A DNA stretch of 64,000 nt from Blautia sp. Marseille-P3201T (GTDB lineage: Bacteria; Bacillota; Clostridia; Lachnospirales; Lachnospiraceae): the NCBI RefSeq assembly GCF_900120295.1, contig NZ_LT635468.1:357242-421241 (forward strand), written 5' to 3'. Shown here piece by piece: positions 10,261 to 19,933 of the stretch; positions within the stretch are counted from its first letter, which is position 1; each line of letters starts with the position of its first letter. A program made the position numbers and the translations under genes. The notes under the pieces are model-generated. The model worked only from the letters and a program-made list of their open reading frames with translations, made no database searches and was not told the DNA's origin.

Positions 10261-11726
10261 TTCTGCTCCTTTTTCATGTATGCGCTTTGTCTAAAATACA
10301 CATCCCCTCCATCAGAATAAATTCCAGATTTCTGCATCTGTCCATATCCTGTTACAGCTTCTCGACTTGCATCCATTTTATCATCCGCATATTTGAAAAA
10401 CCAAAGATTCAAGCGTTTTCTTAGTGACTTCAATATAGCCAAGCAGGAGGGATCATCAATCAAGTTATTATTTTCATCTGGATCTTCTATCAAATAATAC
10501 AATTCATGAGGACCATATGGATATCTGTGAATATATTTCCACTCTTTTGTACGAATCATTCGGTTTGCACCATATTCATCACAAATGACGAGATCCCCAT
10601 CTTCTTCATCCTTTTCAAAAAGTGCTGGAATTAGACTGTTTCCAGGCAACTTCTCGTCCTTCTCATAATTAATACCAGCTATTTCAAGAATTGTCTGGAA
10701 CAGATCATAATGACTATGCATGGTATGAATTATTCTTCCATGATCTTCCTTAGCTGGTATACGAATAATCATCGGAACTTTCACTGCAGTATCATAAAGA
10801 TTCAGCGGAAATGTTCCATTTCCCTTGCCCCAGATACCATGATGTCCCATATTCATTCCATTATCACCGCTGAATATTACCACTGTATTATCCCATTCAT
10901 CTATTTCTTTTAAATGTGCTATCAACCTTCCGATTTGAGCATCCATTGCTGTAATTGCCGCATAATATCCTCTCAATAATTCCTTTCTTCTTTCTCCCGT
11001 ACCATAAGGTGCAGATGGAATCTGATTCGGATTGATTGGAAGATTTGGAGTTGCATTGAACTCGCAATTTCGATACATATCTAGATATTCCTTTGGATGA
11101 TCACTTTCTTCCCAAGGAGAATGAGGTGCTGTAAAGTTTACAGCAAGATAAAATGGTTTTTTTTCACTTGAAAGTTCATCCAGATAATTCATTGCCTTAT
11201 CTGTAATAATATCGGTAATATATCGATCATCAAAATAAACATGTCCTTCATCAACAATATCTGGATGATAATAAGGACAACCGCCTCGTCCGATTGTAAA
11301 CCACTTTGAAAATCCATGCTGTGGATGAACACTGTCTCCTAAATGCCATTTTCCTGCAAGAGCACACTGATACCCATTCTGTGCTAAAATATCCGTATAT
11401 GTTATTTGTCCTTCCAAATAAGGAATTGCCTTTTTCTCATCATGAAAACAAGGACTATCCTTTATTTCACCCAAGTCCTCTTTATTCAAACTTCCAGAAC
11501 GAAGCCAATCATGTACACCATGACAAGAAGGAATTTTCCCAGTCAGAATCGATGCTCGTGCCGGAGAACATACTGGAGATACACAGAAAAAGTTTTCAAA
11601 GCGATTACCTTCTCTTGCCAATTCGTCTAGATTTGGTGTTATTACATCTGCATTTCCTGCCGAATGCAGAGCCCAAGCGCCTTGGTCATCTGAAAGGATA
11701 AAAAGAAAATTCATTTTTTTATTCAT
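10257..11726 (-). CDS. Type I sulfatase (S1 family), cytoplasmic
   Basis: A 489-residue alkaline-phosphatase-fold sulfatase. The formylglycine signature is C53-S-P-A-R57, followed by ASILTG. Asp14 and Asp15 (LSDDQ) and the later FSGDNGMNMGHHG stretch are the expected calcium ligands. There is no signal peptide, so the enzyme is cytoplasmic and needs a cytoplasmic maturase such as a radical-SAM anSME; none is visible here. It is distinct in sequence from the two pairs of sulfatases further right. An AAGGAG site precedes the ATG. It heads the sulfatase-GH2-glycosidase transcript, only about 20 bases after a terminator hairpin that follows the binding-protein gene. The position of the sulfate it removes cannot be told from sequence alone. 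Confidence 0.9.
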   Translation of the reverse strand: MNKKMNFLFILSDDQGAWALHSAGNADVITPNLDELAREGNRFENFFCVSPVCSPARASILTGKIPSCHGVHDWLRSGSLNKEDLGEIKDSPCFHDEKKAIPYLEGQITYTDILAQNGYQCALAGKWHLGDSVHPQHGFSKWFTIGRGGCPYYHPDIVDEGHVYFDDRYITDIITDKAMNYLDELSSEKKPFYLAVNFTAPHSPWEESDHPKEYLDMYRNCEFNATPNLPINPNQIPSAPYGTGERRKELLRGYYAAITAMDAQIGRLIAHLKEIDEWDNTVVIFSGDNGMNMGHHGIWGKGNGTFPLNLYDTAVKVPMIIRIPAKEDHGRIIHTMHSHYDLFQTILEIAGINYEKDEKLPGNSLIPALFEKDEEDGDLVICDEYGANRMIRTKEWKYIHRYPYGPHELYYLIEDPDENNNLIDDPSCLAILKSLRKRLNLWFFKYADDKMDASREAVTGYGQMQKSGIYSDGGDVYFRQSAYMKKEQK

Positions 11727-11746
11727 ATGATTCTCCTTCTTTATTT

Positions 11747-11780
11747 AAAAAAAGGATGCCAATATACTAGACATCCTTTT
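11747..11780 (-). terminator. Terminator between binding-protein gene and sulfatase
   Basis: A strong hairpin (AAAAGGATG and CATCCTTTT arms) is followed by a T7 tract on the minus strand. It lies between the solute-binding-protein gene and the sulfatase gene, so it may let the binding protein be made in excess of the enzymes downstream. Confidence 0.75.
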
Positions 11781-11833
11781 CTAATTTTTTATTTCATTTA
11801 ATTTATGAATGCTTTTTCTAACCGCTCATTCAT

Positions 11834-13396
11834 TTATTTTGCAAGCTTTGAATACTGTTCTGTCCAATCATCTGCATGAGACTGTCCACCGCCGTTTAAC
11901 CATTCTTTTACTGCTGCCGAAACATCCTCTGCACTTGCTTCACCCATCACATAATTCGTAGCAGCTTGCTTTACTACTGTATCAACTGCAGCATCATCGC
12001 TATTTGCTGCAAACCAAGAATTAACTGGCATATAATCTACTACACCTTCCTTTGTTTGGAAATCATAATAGGTACTTGCATTATAGAATCCGTTAAGACT
12101 CATTGTTAATTCAATTAAAGGTGCCACATTAAAGCTAGAGATTCCCTTTGACTCTGCATCAAATTTTGACTTATCAATCCACTCAAACTCATTCTTGTCA
12201 TTATATTTATAATGAACACCCTCAACACCCTTCATTTCAATATCTACACACTCATCACTGCATAAACCATCAAAGAATGATAAGATACCTCTCAATTCTT
12301 CTTCTGTCTCAACAGAACTCTTTGGAATTACATACATACCGTAGAAACCAACACTTGTTTCACATGCGTGTGTACCATCTGGCTGAATCACGTCTGTTAT
12401 ACATGTAATTTTTGCATCTGGATTAGTATCATATAAAGCTTGATAAGCATCACCACCGGAAATATTACCATAATTTGCGGTGTAAGCCCCAGCCTTCTGT
12501 GTATTAAACACTTCACGACCCTGTACAGCGTTCATTGCTGCGAAATCCTGTGATACAAGTCCTTCATCATAAAGTTTCTTCATGAAATCTAAGTATGTCT
12601 GGAAGTTCTCATCTGTGCAAAAATTACGTACCTCTCCGGTCTCCTCGTCAACATACCAATCATAGTGAATACCTGCTGCAATCATAAGTGGTCTCACATA
12701 AGCTCCACCAAATAATGCCAGTCCAGTTGTGTCATCTACACCGTTTCCATCTGGATCATCATATGTAAATGCATGAAAAACATTGTAAAAATCATCTAAT
12801 GTTTTTGGTTCTTCCAAATTAAGATTTTCAAGCCAGTCTTCTCTTAAAAGCATCCCACCTGCACGAGCCAAAGTTCTACGCGGAATTCCAATTATTTGTC
12901 CACCATATGTCATGGAATTTTTTAAAGGCTCGATGTTTTCTTTCAGATTTGGATAATCATCTAAATAATCGGTCAAATCCCAAAACATACCAGCTTCTCC
13001 AGCATCCTGTACAATCTGGCTTCTCATGATATCATTAATGATGCATAAAACATCAGGCATATTATCTCCACCAGAAATAGTTGTTGTTGTCTTCTCTGCT
13101 GCATTAGCTGCTAGTACATAATTAAATGTAAGATTTACATTCAGCTTACTCTCAAGTTCCTTTATGAGTTCTGCCTTTTCCGTTGGAGCTTCAGCCCCCC
13201 AGAAAACAAGCTGCATGCTAATATCCTGTGGTGCAGCATTTGAATCACCTTCTACTGCTGTTGCCCCAGTCTCAGTCCCGTTAGTTACCGTCTGATTGCC
13301 TGTTCCAGAAGAGAAACTGCTTGAGCAGCCAGCCAAACCTGCTGTAAGTGCTGCTGCCAAACATAATGAAACCACTTTGCTTAGTCTTTTTTTCAT
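11834..13396 (-). CDS. ABC transporter solute-binding lipoprotein (CUT1, LplA-type)
   Basis: A 520-residue lipoprotein: Lys-Arg-rich start, hydrophobic stretch and lipobox LAGC with the lipidated Cys at about residue 24, then a Ser/Gly/Thr-rich linker. The body is a family 1 extracellular solute-binding protein of the large LplA type that partners LplB/YtcP permeases. It sits downstream of the two permease genes but is separated from them by a terminator (13579-13618) and has its own operator-like motif (13475-13503), so it is a separate transcription unit. Its expected ligand, from context, is an oligosaccharide made by the wall-anchored glycosidase. AAAGGAG precedes the ATG. Confidence 0.88.
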   Translation of the reverse strand: MKKRLSKVVSLCLAAALTAGLAGCSSSFSSGTGNQTVTNGTETGATAVEGDSNAAPQDISMQLVFWGAEAPTEKAELIKELESKLNVNLTFNYVLAANAAEKTTTTISGGDNMPDVLCIINDIMRSQIVQDAGEAGMFWDLTDYLDDYPNLKENIEPLKNSMTYGGQIIGIPRRTLARAGGMLLREDWLENLNLEEPKTLDDFYNVFHAFTYDDPDGNGVDDTTGLALFGGAYVRPLMIAAGIHYDWYVDEETGEVRNFCTDENFQTYLDFMKKLYDEGLVSQDFAAMNAVQGREVFNTQKAGAYTANYGNISGGDAYQALYDTNPDAKITCITDVIQPDGTHACETSVGFYGMYVIPKSSVETEEELRGILSFFDGLCSDECVDIEMKGVEGVHYKYNDKNEFEWIDKSKFDAESKGISSFNVAPLIELTMSLNGFYNASTYYDFQTKEGVVDYMPVNSWFAANSDDAAVDTVVKQAATNYVMGEASAEDVSAAVKEWLNGGGQSHADDWTEQYSKLAK

Positions 13397-13474
13397 ACTC
13401 TGTTCTCCTTTTCACCTCGTGCTATGCACCTATTTGTATGTTCCTTACTCCATACATTCACTTTGTACTGTTAT

Positions 13475-13503
13475 GTTATCATATATGTTATATGTTAGCA
13501 ATT
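13475..13503 (-). promoter_or_regulatory. Candidate island operator, site A
   Basis: The plus strand reads GTTATCATATATGTTATATG followed by TTAGCAATT. It shares the core ATATGTTATATGTTAGCAAT with site B and resembles sites C-F. It lies about 80 bases upstream of the binding-protein start and overlaps TATGAT-like minus-10 sequence on the minus strand. Confidence 0.55.
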
Positions 13504-13578
13504 GTTATTTTTTTATATATTTTTTAACATGTTTTTGTGCATATTGTCGCCGAATAACTGTTCTTGTAATTTCTGTCA

Positions 13579-13618
13579 CAAAAAAAAGCAGCCATGATAC
13601 TTGTCATAGCTACTTTTT
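13579..13618 (-). terminator. Terminator after the permease pair
   Basis: An 11-base-pair stem (AGTAGCTATGA with TCATGGCTGCT, two G-U pairs) has a six-base loop and is followed by T8 on the minus strand. It ends the operon that contains GH127 and the two permeases. Confidence 0.8.
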
Positions 13619-13639
13619 AGGGAGTTTATGAAATAATAA

Positions 13640-14560
13640 CTATCCTTTTACAGAACCTAGCATAATACCTTTTACAAAATGCTTCTGAACAAATGGATAT
13701 ACACAGAGAATCGGTAAAATAGAAATAAAAATTGTTGCAGAACGAAGAGACTGAAGGTCAATCGCCATTTCAAATACAGAACCAGCTTCTGAGCCTAAAT
13801 CCGTCTGAGCCATTAATACGATATTTCTAAGAAGTACCTGGATTGGCCACTTGTTGCTGTCATCGATAAACAAAATGGCATTTAAATAGCTATTCCAGTA
13901 ACCAACTGCATAGAACAGGCCTACCGTTGCATAAATCGGTTTAGAAAGCGGAACAATCATTTTTATAAGAATTCTCCAATCATCTGCTCCATCAATCCTC
14001 GCAGATTCAAGAAGCGATTCTGGAAGTGACTGATAATAATTTTTTATCAATATCAGATTATACGGACCAATCAGACCTGGTATAATCAAAGACCAGATGC
14101 TATTATAAAGTCCCATATCCTTAACATTTAAGAAATTTGGAATCATTCCAGGATGGAAAACCATCGTTAAAACGATAAGAAACATAATCTGATTACGAAA
14201 TCTCAAATGTGGCTTAGACAAAGGATATGCCATTAATGCTGTCATGATTAATGAAGAAAGCGTACCAACTACGGTAATAAAAACAGAATTCAAAAGAGCC
14301 TGTGTTATACTTTTAGATGCAAATACATATTTAATCGTGCTTAATGTAAAATGTTTTGGAAAAAGAAGAAATGCACTCTCACGCACATCGCTTGCTGAAG
14401 CAAATGTACATGCTAAAATATGCCAAAATGGAAGAAACGATATAAGTGTAATTAATCCCAAAATTATATAAATAACTATATCTCCAATGGTTTTCTTCTT
14501 AACACCATGGCCACTATTATTTTCATTCTTTACTGTTTTAATATTTTTATTTTTAGTCAT
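13640..14560 (-). CDS. ABC sugar transporter permease (CUT1, LplC/YtcP-type)
   Basis: A 306-residue permease with six predicted membrane helices, the first at about 25-45. The EAA loop that contacts the ATPase reads ESARIDGADDWRILIKMIVPLSKP. It ends with the family-typical FVKGIMLGSVKG. I chose the ATG at 14560 because AAGGAGG lies directly upstream and this start falls 10 bases after the previous stop; an upstream in-frame Met would overlap that gene. It pairs with the LplB-type permease just before it and the binding protein just after it. No ATPase is encoded nearby, so a shared MsmK/UgpC-type ATPase elsewhere is expected. Confidence 0.9.
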   Translation of the reverse strand: MTKNKNIKTVKNENNSGHGVKKKTIGDIVIYIILGLITLISFLPFWHILACTFASASDVRESAFLLFPKHFTLSTIKYVFASKSITQALLNSVFITVVGTLSSLIMTALMAYPLSKPHLRFRNQIMFLIVLTMVFHPGMIPNFLNVKDMGLYNSIWSLIIPGLIGPYNLILIKNYYQSLPESLLESARIDGADDWRILIKMIVPLSKPIYATVGLFYAVGYWNSYLNAILFIDDSNKWPIQVLLRNIVLMAQTDLGSEAGSVFEMAIDLQSLRSATIFISILPILCVYPFVQKHFVKGIMLGSVKG

Positions 14561-14570
14561 AGCATCCTCC

Positions 14571-15524
14571 TTACATAATTCCTTCATTACCAAGTTTCTT
14601 TGCTACCCAGTTACAAGAAACAACCATGATCATAGAAACAAGTGACTTAAATATACCAACCGCTGTTGTATAAGAAAACTTTCCATTTGAAATACCCTGA
14701 GTATAAATAAAAGTATCAAAAACCTCACCAACGGAACGGTTTACGTCATTTACCATCAGGAATAATTGGTCAAAGCTTGTATCCATAAAGCTTCCCATAC
14801 GAAGAATTAAAAGTGTAGCAATCGTTGGTGCAATTGATGGAAGTGTAATATAAAAGATTTTCGAAAATCTTCCAGCACCATCCATCGATGCTGCCTCATA
14901 TAAAGACGGATCAATTGATGTCATCGCTGCAAGATAAACGATTGTTCCCCATCCAACATCCTTCCAAACCTGCTGAATGATAACGATAGGCCGAAACCAA
15001 GATGCACTAGTTAAAAAAGCCACTCTTGTTCCTCCTAAAAACTCAAGCAAATTGTTAACACTTCCGCCGTCTTTTGCTAGTAATGTAAAGGAAATACCAG
15101 CAATTACAACCCATGAGAAGAAATGTGGAATATATGTAATCGTTTGAACTGCTTTTTTGTAAATCATGTTGTCTACTTCATTTAATAAAAGAGCAAATAC
15201 AATTGGAAGTGGGAAGAAAAACACTATGCTGTAAACAGATAAAAGCAATGTGTTTTTAAACAACATCCAGAAATTGCTACTTTTAAATAGCATGCTGAAA
15301 TATTTCATTCCAACAAATTCTCCTGCAAAAGGATTTTTAATAAATGGATTATATTCAAAAAATGCAATTCCAAACCATTCAAATGGTCTAAACTTAAAGA
15401 AAACAAAGAACAATACACCTGGCAATAGCATAAGATACAGCATTTTATCCCTTTTTAGTTCACTCCACAAACTTTTTTTTCTCATTACATTCATTTTTGT
15501 TTCTTTTGTTTTTACATTTGCCAT
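14571..15524 (-). CDS. ABC sugar transporter permease (CUT1, LplB-type)
   Basis: A 317-residue permease with a basic cytoplasmic N-terminus and six predicted helices, the first at about 30-50 (MLYLMLLPGVLFFVFF). The EAA loop reads YEAASMDGAGRFSKIFYITLP. It is the length usual for LplB partners. An AGGAGG site lies upstream of the ATG, and the gene follows GH127 by 22 bases, so both belong to one operon. It should import the same oligosaccharide as the neighbouring LplA-type binding protein. Confidence 0.9.
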   Translation of the reverse strand: MANVKTKETKMNVMRKKSLWSELKRDKMLYLMLLPGVLFFVFFKFRPFEWFGIAFFEYNPFIKNPFAGEFVGMKYFSMLFKSSNFWMLFKNTLLLSVYSIVFFFPLPIVFALLLNEVDNMIYKKAVQTITYIPHFFSWVVIAGISFTLLAKDGGSVNNLLEFLGGTRVAFLTSASWFRPIVIIQQVWKDVGWGTIVYLAAMTSIDPSLYEAASMDGAGRFSKIFYITLPSIAPTIATLLILRMGSFMDTSFDQLFLMVNDVNRSVGEVFDTFIYTQGISNGKFSYTTAVGIFKSLVSMIMVVSCNWVAKKLGNEGIM

Positions 15525-15546
15525 AATAATAACCTCCTAACCTTTC

Positions 15547-17412
15547 TCAAGCTTTTGGAAACCAAACGCTCATATCCGCCTCATCTCTATTTGCCCACGC
15601 ATAATATGGTATCATTTTCAAGATTGTATCCTCACCATCTAATGCAACCTTGTAATACAAATCATTTTTCTGAACAACTTTCTTAGCTGGAACATCCAAA
15701 ACAACAACTCCATTTAAGAAATCCTTTTCATAATGTTCCTGAATAGTGCCTCTAACCTCAAGACAGATATTATCTAACTCGGTATCGCAGTCAATCCCTT
15801 CCGCACAATACACCACAGGACCTCTCTTGACACAAATCATTCCACGATCCGCTTCAACATTTGGATTTGCCTGCATGAAAACGGCCTTCATAGGAAATTC
15901 AACCTGTATCTCATCGCCGCTTTTCACATTGATTTCATAATACCCATGTTCAACCTTTTCCCCATTAACTTTTGGATTTTCACACCATGACGGAATTCTA
16001 ATTTTCAGTTTCTTATTTTCTGCATGTACGACATTAATTTGTACAGAAGCATCCCAAGGATATTCTGTTCTCATACAAATCTCAATCTCATCATCCTTAT
16101 AATCACAACTTGTAAACAAATTCACATAAAGTGTATCTGCATTCTTTCCATATACCCATCTTCCCATACCTGCTATTGTACGGAATAACTGAGGAGGACA
16201 GCACCAACAGTCAAATGTTTTCCATCTTCTAGTTGCCTTATGTGCATACGCAGAATTGAAGTGCATATCTCCTTCTGAAACGAATGGAATCTGACTATTA
16301 ACTCTATAGGTAAGAGGATTTGAATAAAAATATCTTGTCAATTCTAGATTCGTTCCTGAAATCCCAGCATTATACATAATCTGCTCTGCCACATCTCCAT
16401 ACTTTGCATCTCCTGTCAAAGTCAACATTCGCATACAGAACATCGCTGCTGCGATATTAGCACATGATTCATTGTATGCAATTTTATTTGGAAGTTCATA
16501 TGCTGCACCATGTGCTTCTGATATTGGATCTCCATTGACTGAATAGCCATAAAACTCTGGACATACCCCTCCAGTAATATACATTTTCTTTGAAGTAAGA
16601 TCTTCCCATATTCTGGATATAGCATCGAACAATTCCTTTTCGCCTGTTATAGAATAAACATCTGCTGCTCCTGCATATAAATAATTGGATGTAACTGCAT
16701 GTCCAACCGCCTGTGTCTCTTTTCGAAGTGGAGTTCTTGTTTGATTCTGATCCGTTCCGTTTGGCTGACTTCCACGCATATTCACAAAAATTTCTGCTAA
16801 TTGGAATGCTTTTTCATACCCAGTTACACTATAAAATTCGCAAAGTCCCATAATCTGACTCGGATTGAATCCAAAATGTCCAAGTTCTGGTGGATAATCT
16901 TTAAAAACCACGTATAGATAATCTGTCAATTTTTTTGCAAGCGGAACTAAAGTTTGTTCTCCAGTAATATCAATATGTGCTGCTGCAAATGTATAAAAAT
17001 GCCCAATATTATACAATTCATGAAAATTATAATTTCCCCATCTTTTCTTTGAGGTTAAAGTAATCTGTGTATTGATATAACCATCTGGTTCTGCTGAATT
17101 AATAATTAATGGAATATATTTATCTACGATTTCTTTTACCTTTTCATCTTTCGTTCTCTGATAAACATAAAGACAGCCTTCTAAGAACTTATAACAATCA
17201 CCATCTGACCAATTTGCTCCATAAAAGGATTCTTTTCTTTCTCCTGCTGCAATTTCAAAATTAATTAATCTTGCTGAATTAGTAGGGCACAAAAGTGCTT
17301 CTAACATACACTGAATAATTTCCATATAATTATCTGTTCGTTTGCCCCAAAATCCGTCTGTCAGTTTACTATTTCTCAGACTTGCAAATTCAAACTTTCT
17401 ATATTTATCCAT
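15547..17412 (-). CDS. GH127 glycosidase, copy 1 (candidate 3,6-anhydro-D-galactosidase)
   Basis: A 621-residue GH127 (former DUF1680) enzyme with the (alpha/alpha)6-barrel features of the family. The zinc-site residues described for GH127 are retained: Glu315 and Cys317 in YNESCA, and Cys404-Cys405 in CWCCPPQ. I chose the ATG at 17412 because it aligns with the start of the paralogue at 36937; a Met four codons earlier touches the Shine-Dalgarno. There is no signal peptide. Characterised GH127 members include beta-L-arabinofuranosidases and, in marine carrageenan pathways, alpha-1,3-(3,6-anhydro)-D-galactosidases. The surrounding anhydrogalactose genes favour the second activity. This copy is intact although its upstream neighbours in the operon are broken. 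Confidence 0.8.
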   Translation of the reverse strand: MDKYRKFEFASLRNSKLTDGFWGKRTDNYMEIIQCMLEALLCPTNSARLINFEIAAGERKESFYGANWSDGDCYKFLEGCLYVYQRTKDEKVKEIVDKYIPLIINSAEPDGYINTQITLTSKKRWGNYNFHELYNIGHFYTFAAAHIDITGEQTLVPLAKKLTDYLYVVFKDYPPELGHFGFNPSQIMGLCEFYSVTGYEKAFQLAEIFVNMRGSQPNGTDQNQTRTPLRKETQAVGHAVTSNYLYAGAADVYSITGEKELFDAISRIWEDLTSKKMYITGGVCPEFYGYSVNGDPISEAHGAAYELPNKIAYNESCANIAAAMFCMRMLTLTGDAKYGDVAEQIMYNAGISGTNLELTRYFYSNPLTYRVNSQIPFVSEGDMHFNSAYAHKATRRWKTFDCWCCPPQLFRTIAGMGRWVYGKNADTLYVNLFTSCDYKDDEIEICMRTEYPWDASVQINVVHAENKKLKIRIPSWCENPKVNGEKVEHGYYEINVKSGDEIQVEFPMKAVFMQANPNVEADRGMICVKRGPVVYCAEGIDCDTELDNICLEVRGTIQEHYEKDFLNGVVVLDVPAKKVVQKNDLYYKVALDGEDTILKMIPYYAWANRDEADMSVWFPKA

Positions 17413-17427
17413 TTTTGCTTGCATCTC

Positions 17428-18073
17428 CTATTTTCTATTTGTGTATTCCTGTGCAATCTTTGTGATTTTCTCATACTCACCATTATAAATAGCTTTCTTA
17501 TCAATCAACTTACCACCAACTCCAAATCCACAAACACCGGCATTTGCAAATTCTTTGATATTATCCGGGCTCACACCCCCTACTGCAAGAAATGGAATAT
17601 GATTTAATGGAGCACATAATGATTTAATATAATTACTTCCTAAGTCACCTGCTGGAAAGAGTTTTACAAAATCAGCTCCCTCCTCATATGCATATGCAGC
17701 TTCCGTTGGAGATAATGCGCCAGGAATAAATACTACCTCTAATTCATTTGCCTTTCTAATTACGTCTACATTCACATTTGGTGTAATAAAATATTTTGCT
17801 CCAGCTTGAAAAGCCGCATCGCACTGAGCAATATTCATAACAGTTCCTGCTCCTACACAAATCTTTCCCTGCATCTGTTCTGAAACCACTTTAATCAATT
17901 TAGAGGTCTCAACAAGATGATTTGGATTACTTTGATCAAAAGTAATCTCCATCATATGAATCCCCCCCCTCATACAGTGCCTGAGCAGTAGGGATAATAT
18001 GTTCTTCATCCACACCTCTTACAATTGCAATTATTTTTTCCTTCTTAATCAGTTCAATTATTTTCTGTTTCAT
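17428..18073 (-). pseudogene. KDPG/KDPGal-type aldolase, copy 1, frameshifted
   Basis: The sequence corresponds end to end with the intact aldolase at 33017-33676, starting at the ATG at 18073. The frame breaks at a run of eight C (G on the coding strand) at 17962-17969, where seven would keep the frame through the residues Tyr-Glu-Gly-Gly-Ile-His. The downstream frame is open to a stop at 17428 and keeps the Schiff-base Lys in DFVKLFPAGD and the PGALSPTEAA stretch. The break may be a real mutation, slippage at a homopolymer, or a sequencing error. If functional, it would cleave 2-keto-3-deoxy-6-phosphogalactonate to pyruvate and glyceraldehyde 3-phosphate. Confidence 0.8.
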
Positions 18074-18085
18074 CTGCAATCACCT

Positions 18086-18482
18086 TTATTCCACCTTATA
18101 TTTTTCTAATATATCTCTATTAATCTCTACTCCAATACCAGGTTTATCAGGAACATAAATGTATCCTTCTTCATAACGAATTCAGTGCAATTCCCTGTTG
18201 ACCAAATGGACGACTTTTGTTATACAGTTTTTCCCATATTACTTCTACATCCAAGCTTTCTTTTCCAATCACTTCCTGCTTATAACAATGTTCAATAAAA
18301 CTTGCTGCAAGAAAAGGTGACTATTGTCCATGGCACATACATTCACCAAATCCACTTGTTCCATCTTCACCAATGACCTCTACAATAACAGAACTTCTTC
18401 GTTCAACCCATCCTTGTGAAAAGCGGAAAGGTTTATCCAACGGAGCACTAATTACATGTATTTGTATATCTTTTATTATCAT
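18086..18482 (-). pseudogene. Remnant of enolase-superfamily cycloisomerase, copy 1
   Basis: The first about 95 codons and the last about 30 codons of a gene matching 33709-34857 are joined at about 18183. The middle, including the metal ligands and catalytic barrel, is deleted. An in-frame TAG at about 18320 (within GGACAATAGTCACC on the coding strand) also interrupts the 5' part where the intact copy has a sense codon. The junction falls at a short GAATTC-like similarity, consistent with deletion between short repeats. It lies 12 bases upstream of the broken aldolase, in the same order as the intact set. No function is possible. Confidence 0.88.
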
Positions 18483-18523
18483 AACTTCGGTTCTCCTTGT
18501 CTTATACCTTTTAACACTCTTAT

Positions 18524-18551
18524 CTTATCACATATGTTATATGTTAGCAAT
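18524..18551 (-). promoter_or_regulatory. Candidate island operator, site B
   Basis: The core CATATGTTATATGTTAGCAA is almost identical to site A and lies about 45 bases upstream of the cycloisomerase remnant. It would control the transcript leading into the intact GH127 and the permeases. Confidence 0.55.
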
Positions 18552-18624
18552 CAGCAATATTTCTATTTTTTTATTATCTATTTTATGCATTATCACTATT
18601 TACTGCTTTTCATCAAGTATTCTT

Positions 18625-19899
18625 CTAATTATTGTCATAGTTTTTCTTGAGTGATGGATACTCCGGTTTTCCAATCGTACCTGCTTCTGGAAGAAAATCT
18701 AAAATATCACATAGATAATCATCTGACAGATTGATCATTTCATTAGGATCCGTCGAAAGATCATATAGCTCATCAATATCCTGTGGAATAAAACTATATT
18801 TTATGTTTCCTTCCTTGATTGCACGAATCTCAAAGCTGTGACCATTATATTTATAGTAGTTACAATAAATATCTTCTTTTTTTTCTTTTTTATCCTCTGA
18901 TATTTTAAAAAGACTTCTTCCATTTTTACATTTACATCCAGCTAACTCAAAAAATGTCTGCGCAATATCTAATGTATTACAATTATTTGCACATACATTT
19001 TTTTCCTGCTCACCCTTTAAGTCCGGACATACTAAAAGAGGTGTGCGGATTACATCCTCATAACAGTATGCATGCTTATCAAATTTTCCATGATTTCCAA
19101 GCATTTCCCCATGATCAGATGTAAAAATAACAATTGTTTTTCTTCCGCCAGAACATTCCTTTGCTTTCTCAAGAATCTGTCCTATGAAATAGTCCATTAA
19201 ACTGATTGAGCCATAATAAGCGCGAATAGTTTTTTCCCATTCATGCTCATCAAAATATTCTGTATCAATGCTTGGCCACCATTTTCTGCTCTGATACCAT
19301 GGTTTATTCTGAAAAGTATCATACATACTCTTTGGCATGGGTATATCCACCTGATCATACATGATATAAAATGGCTCAGGGTTTGAATTTGGAAAATGGG
19401 GTCCAACAAGCGATGCTGTAACGCACCAAGGCTTGTCTCTATTTTTTTCCAGAAATTCCATTGTTTTTTTTGTAACCTTATATTCAAAACGTTTTTCGAT
19501 CGAATCCAGTTTCTTATAAAACGGAACATAATCATCATCTGACTTTTTTGCACTTCTTGGATCTTGCATATTCTTCAGCTGACCTCGTTCTGTAACAGTT
19601 GCTTCTGGAATTCTCGTTTCATGCTTGAGGCGATCACTTTCTATTCTGCAGATATCAAACTCTACGCCCGTCTCTTTCGACTGCCAATCAAGACCTAGAT
19701 GCCATTTTCCAAAATACCCAGTTTTTCTTCCACTTTCCTGCCTTCGATCAAGCCATGTAATTGATGATTTTGGCAAATATTCCTGTGTGCTGGCACCCAC
19801 ATCACAATTATCAATTATACCGCTTTGATGAGGATATAGTCCTGTCATAATACTTCCTCGAGCAGGCGTACAAAGCGGACATACGGAATAACTATTTAT
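18625..19899 (-). pseudogene. Type I sulfatase, copy 1, 5'-truncated with internal deletion
   Basis: Closely matches the intact 490-residue sulfatase at 36973-38445, but the first about 43 residues (with the first calcium ligands, Thr-Asp-Gln) are missing. Homology begins at NSYSVCPLCTPAR, preceded in frame by a TAA. A second, in-frame deletion removes about 23 residues near the C-terminus between two SDD/TDD-Tyr segments. The formylglycine motif C-T-P-A-R is still present. An ATG just after the motif (19848) leaves a 407-codon open frame, but a product starting there would lack the active-site Cys. I regard it as non-functional. Confidence 0.85.
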
Positions 19900-19933
19900 A
19901 TAATATTATCCATATCTCTGTCCTTCTCTGCCA

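Noticed and set aside
18625-19848. A 407-codon open frame that could be annotated as a complete sulfatase
   Set aside because: The ATG lies just after the CTPAR motif, so the product would lack the formylglycine Cys; comparison with 36973-38445 shows a 5' deletion.
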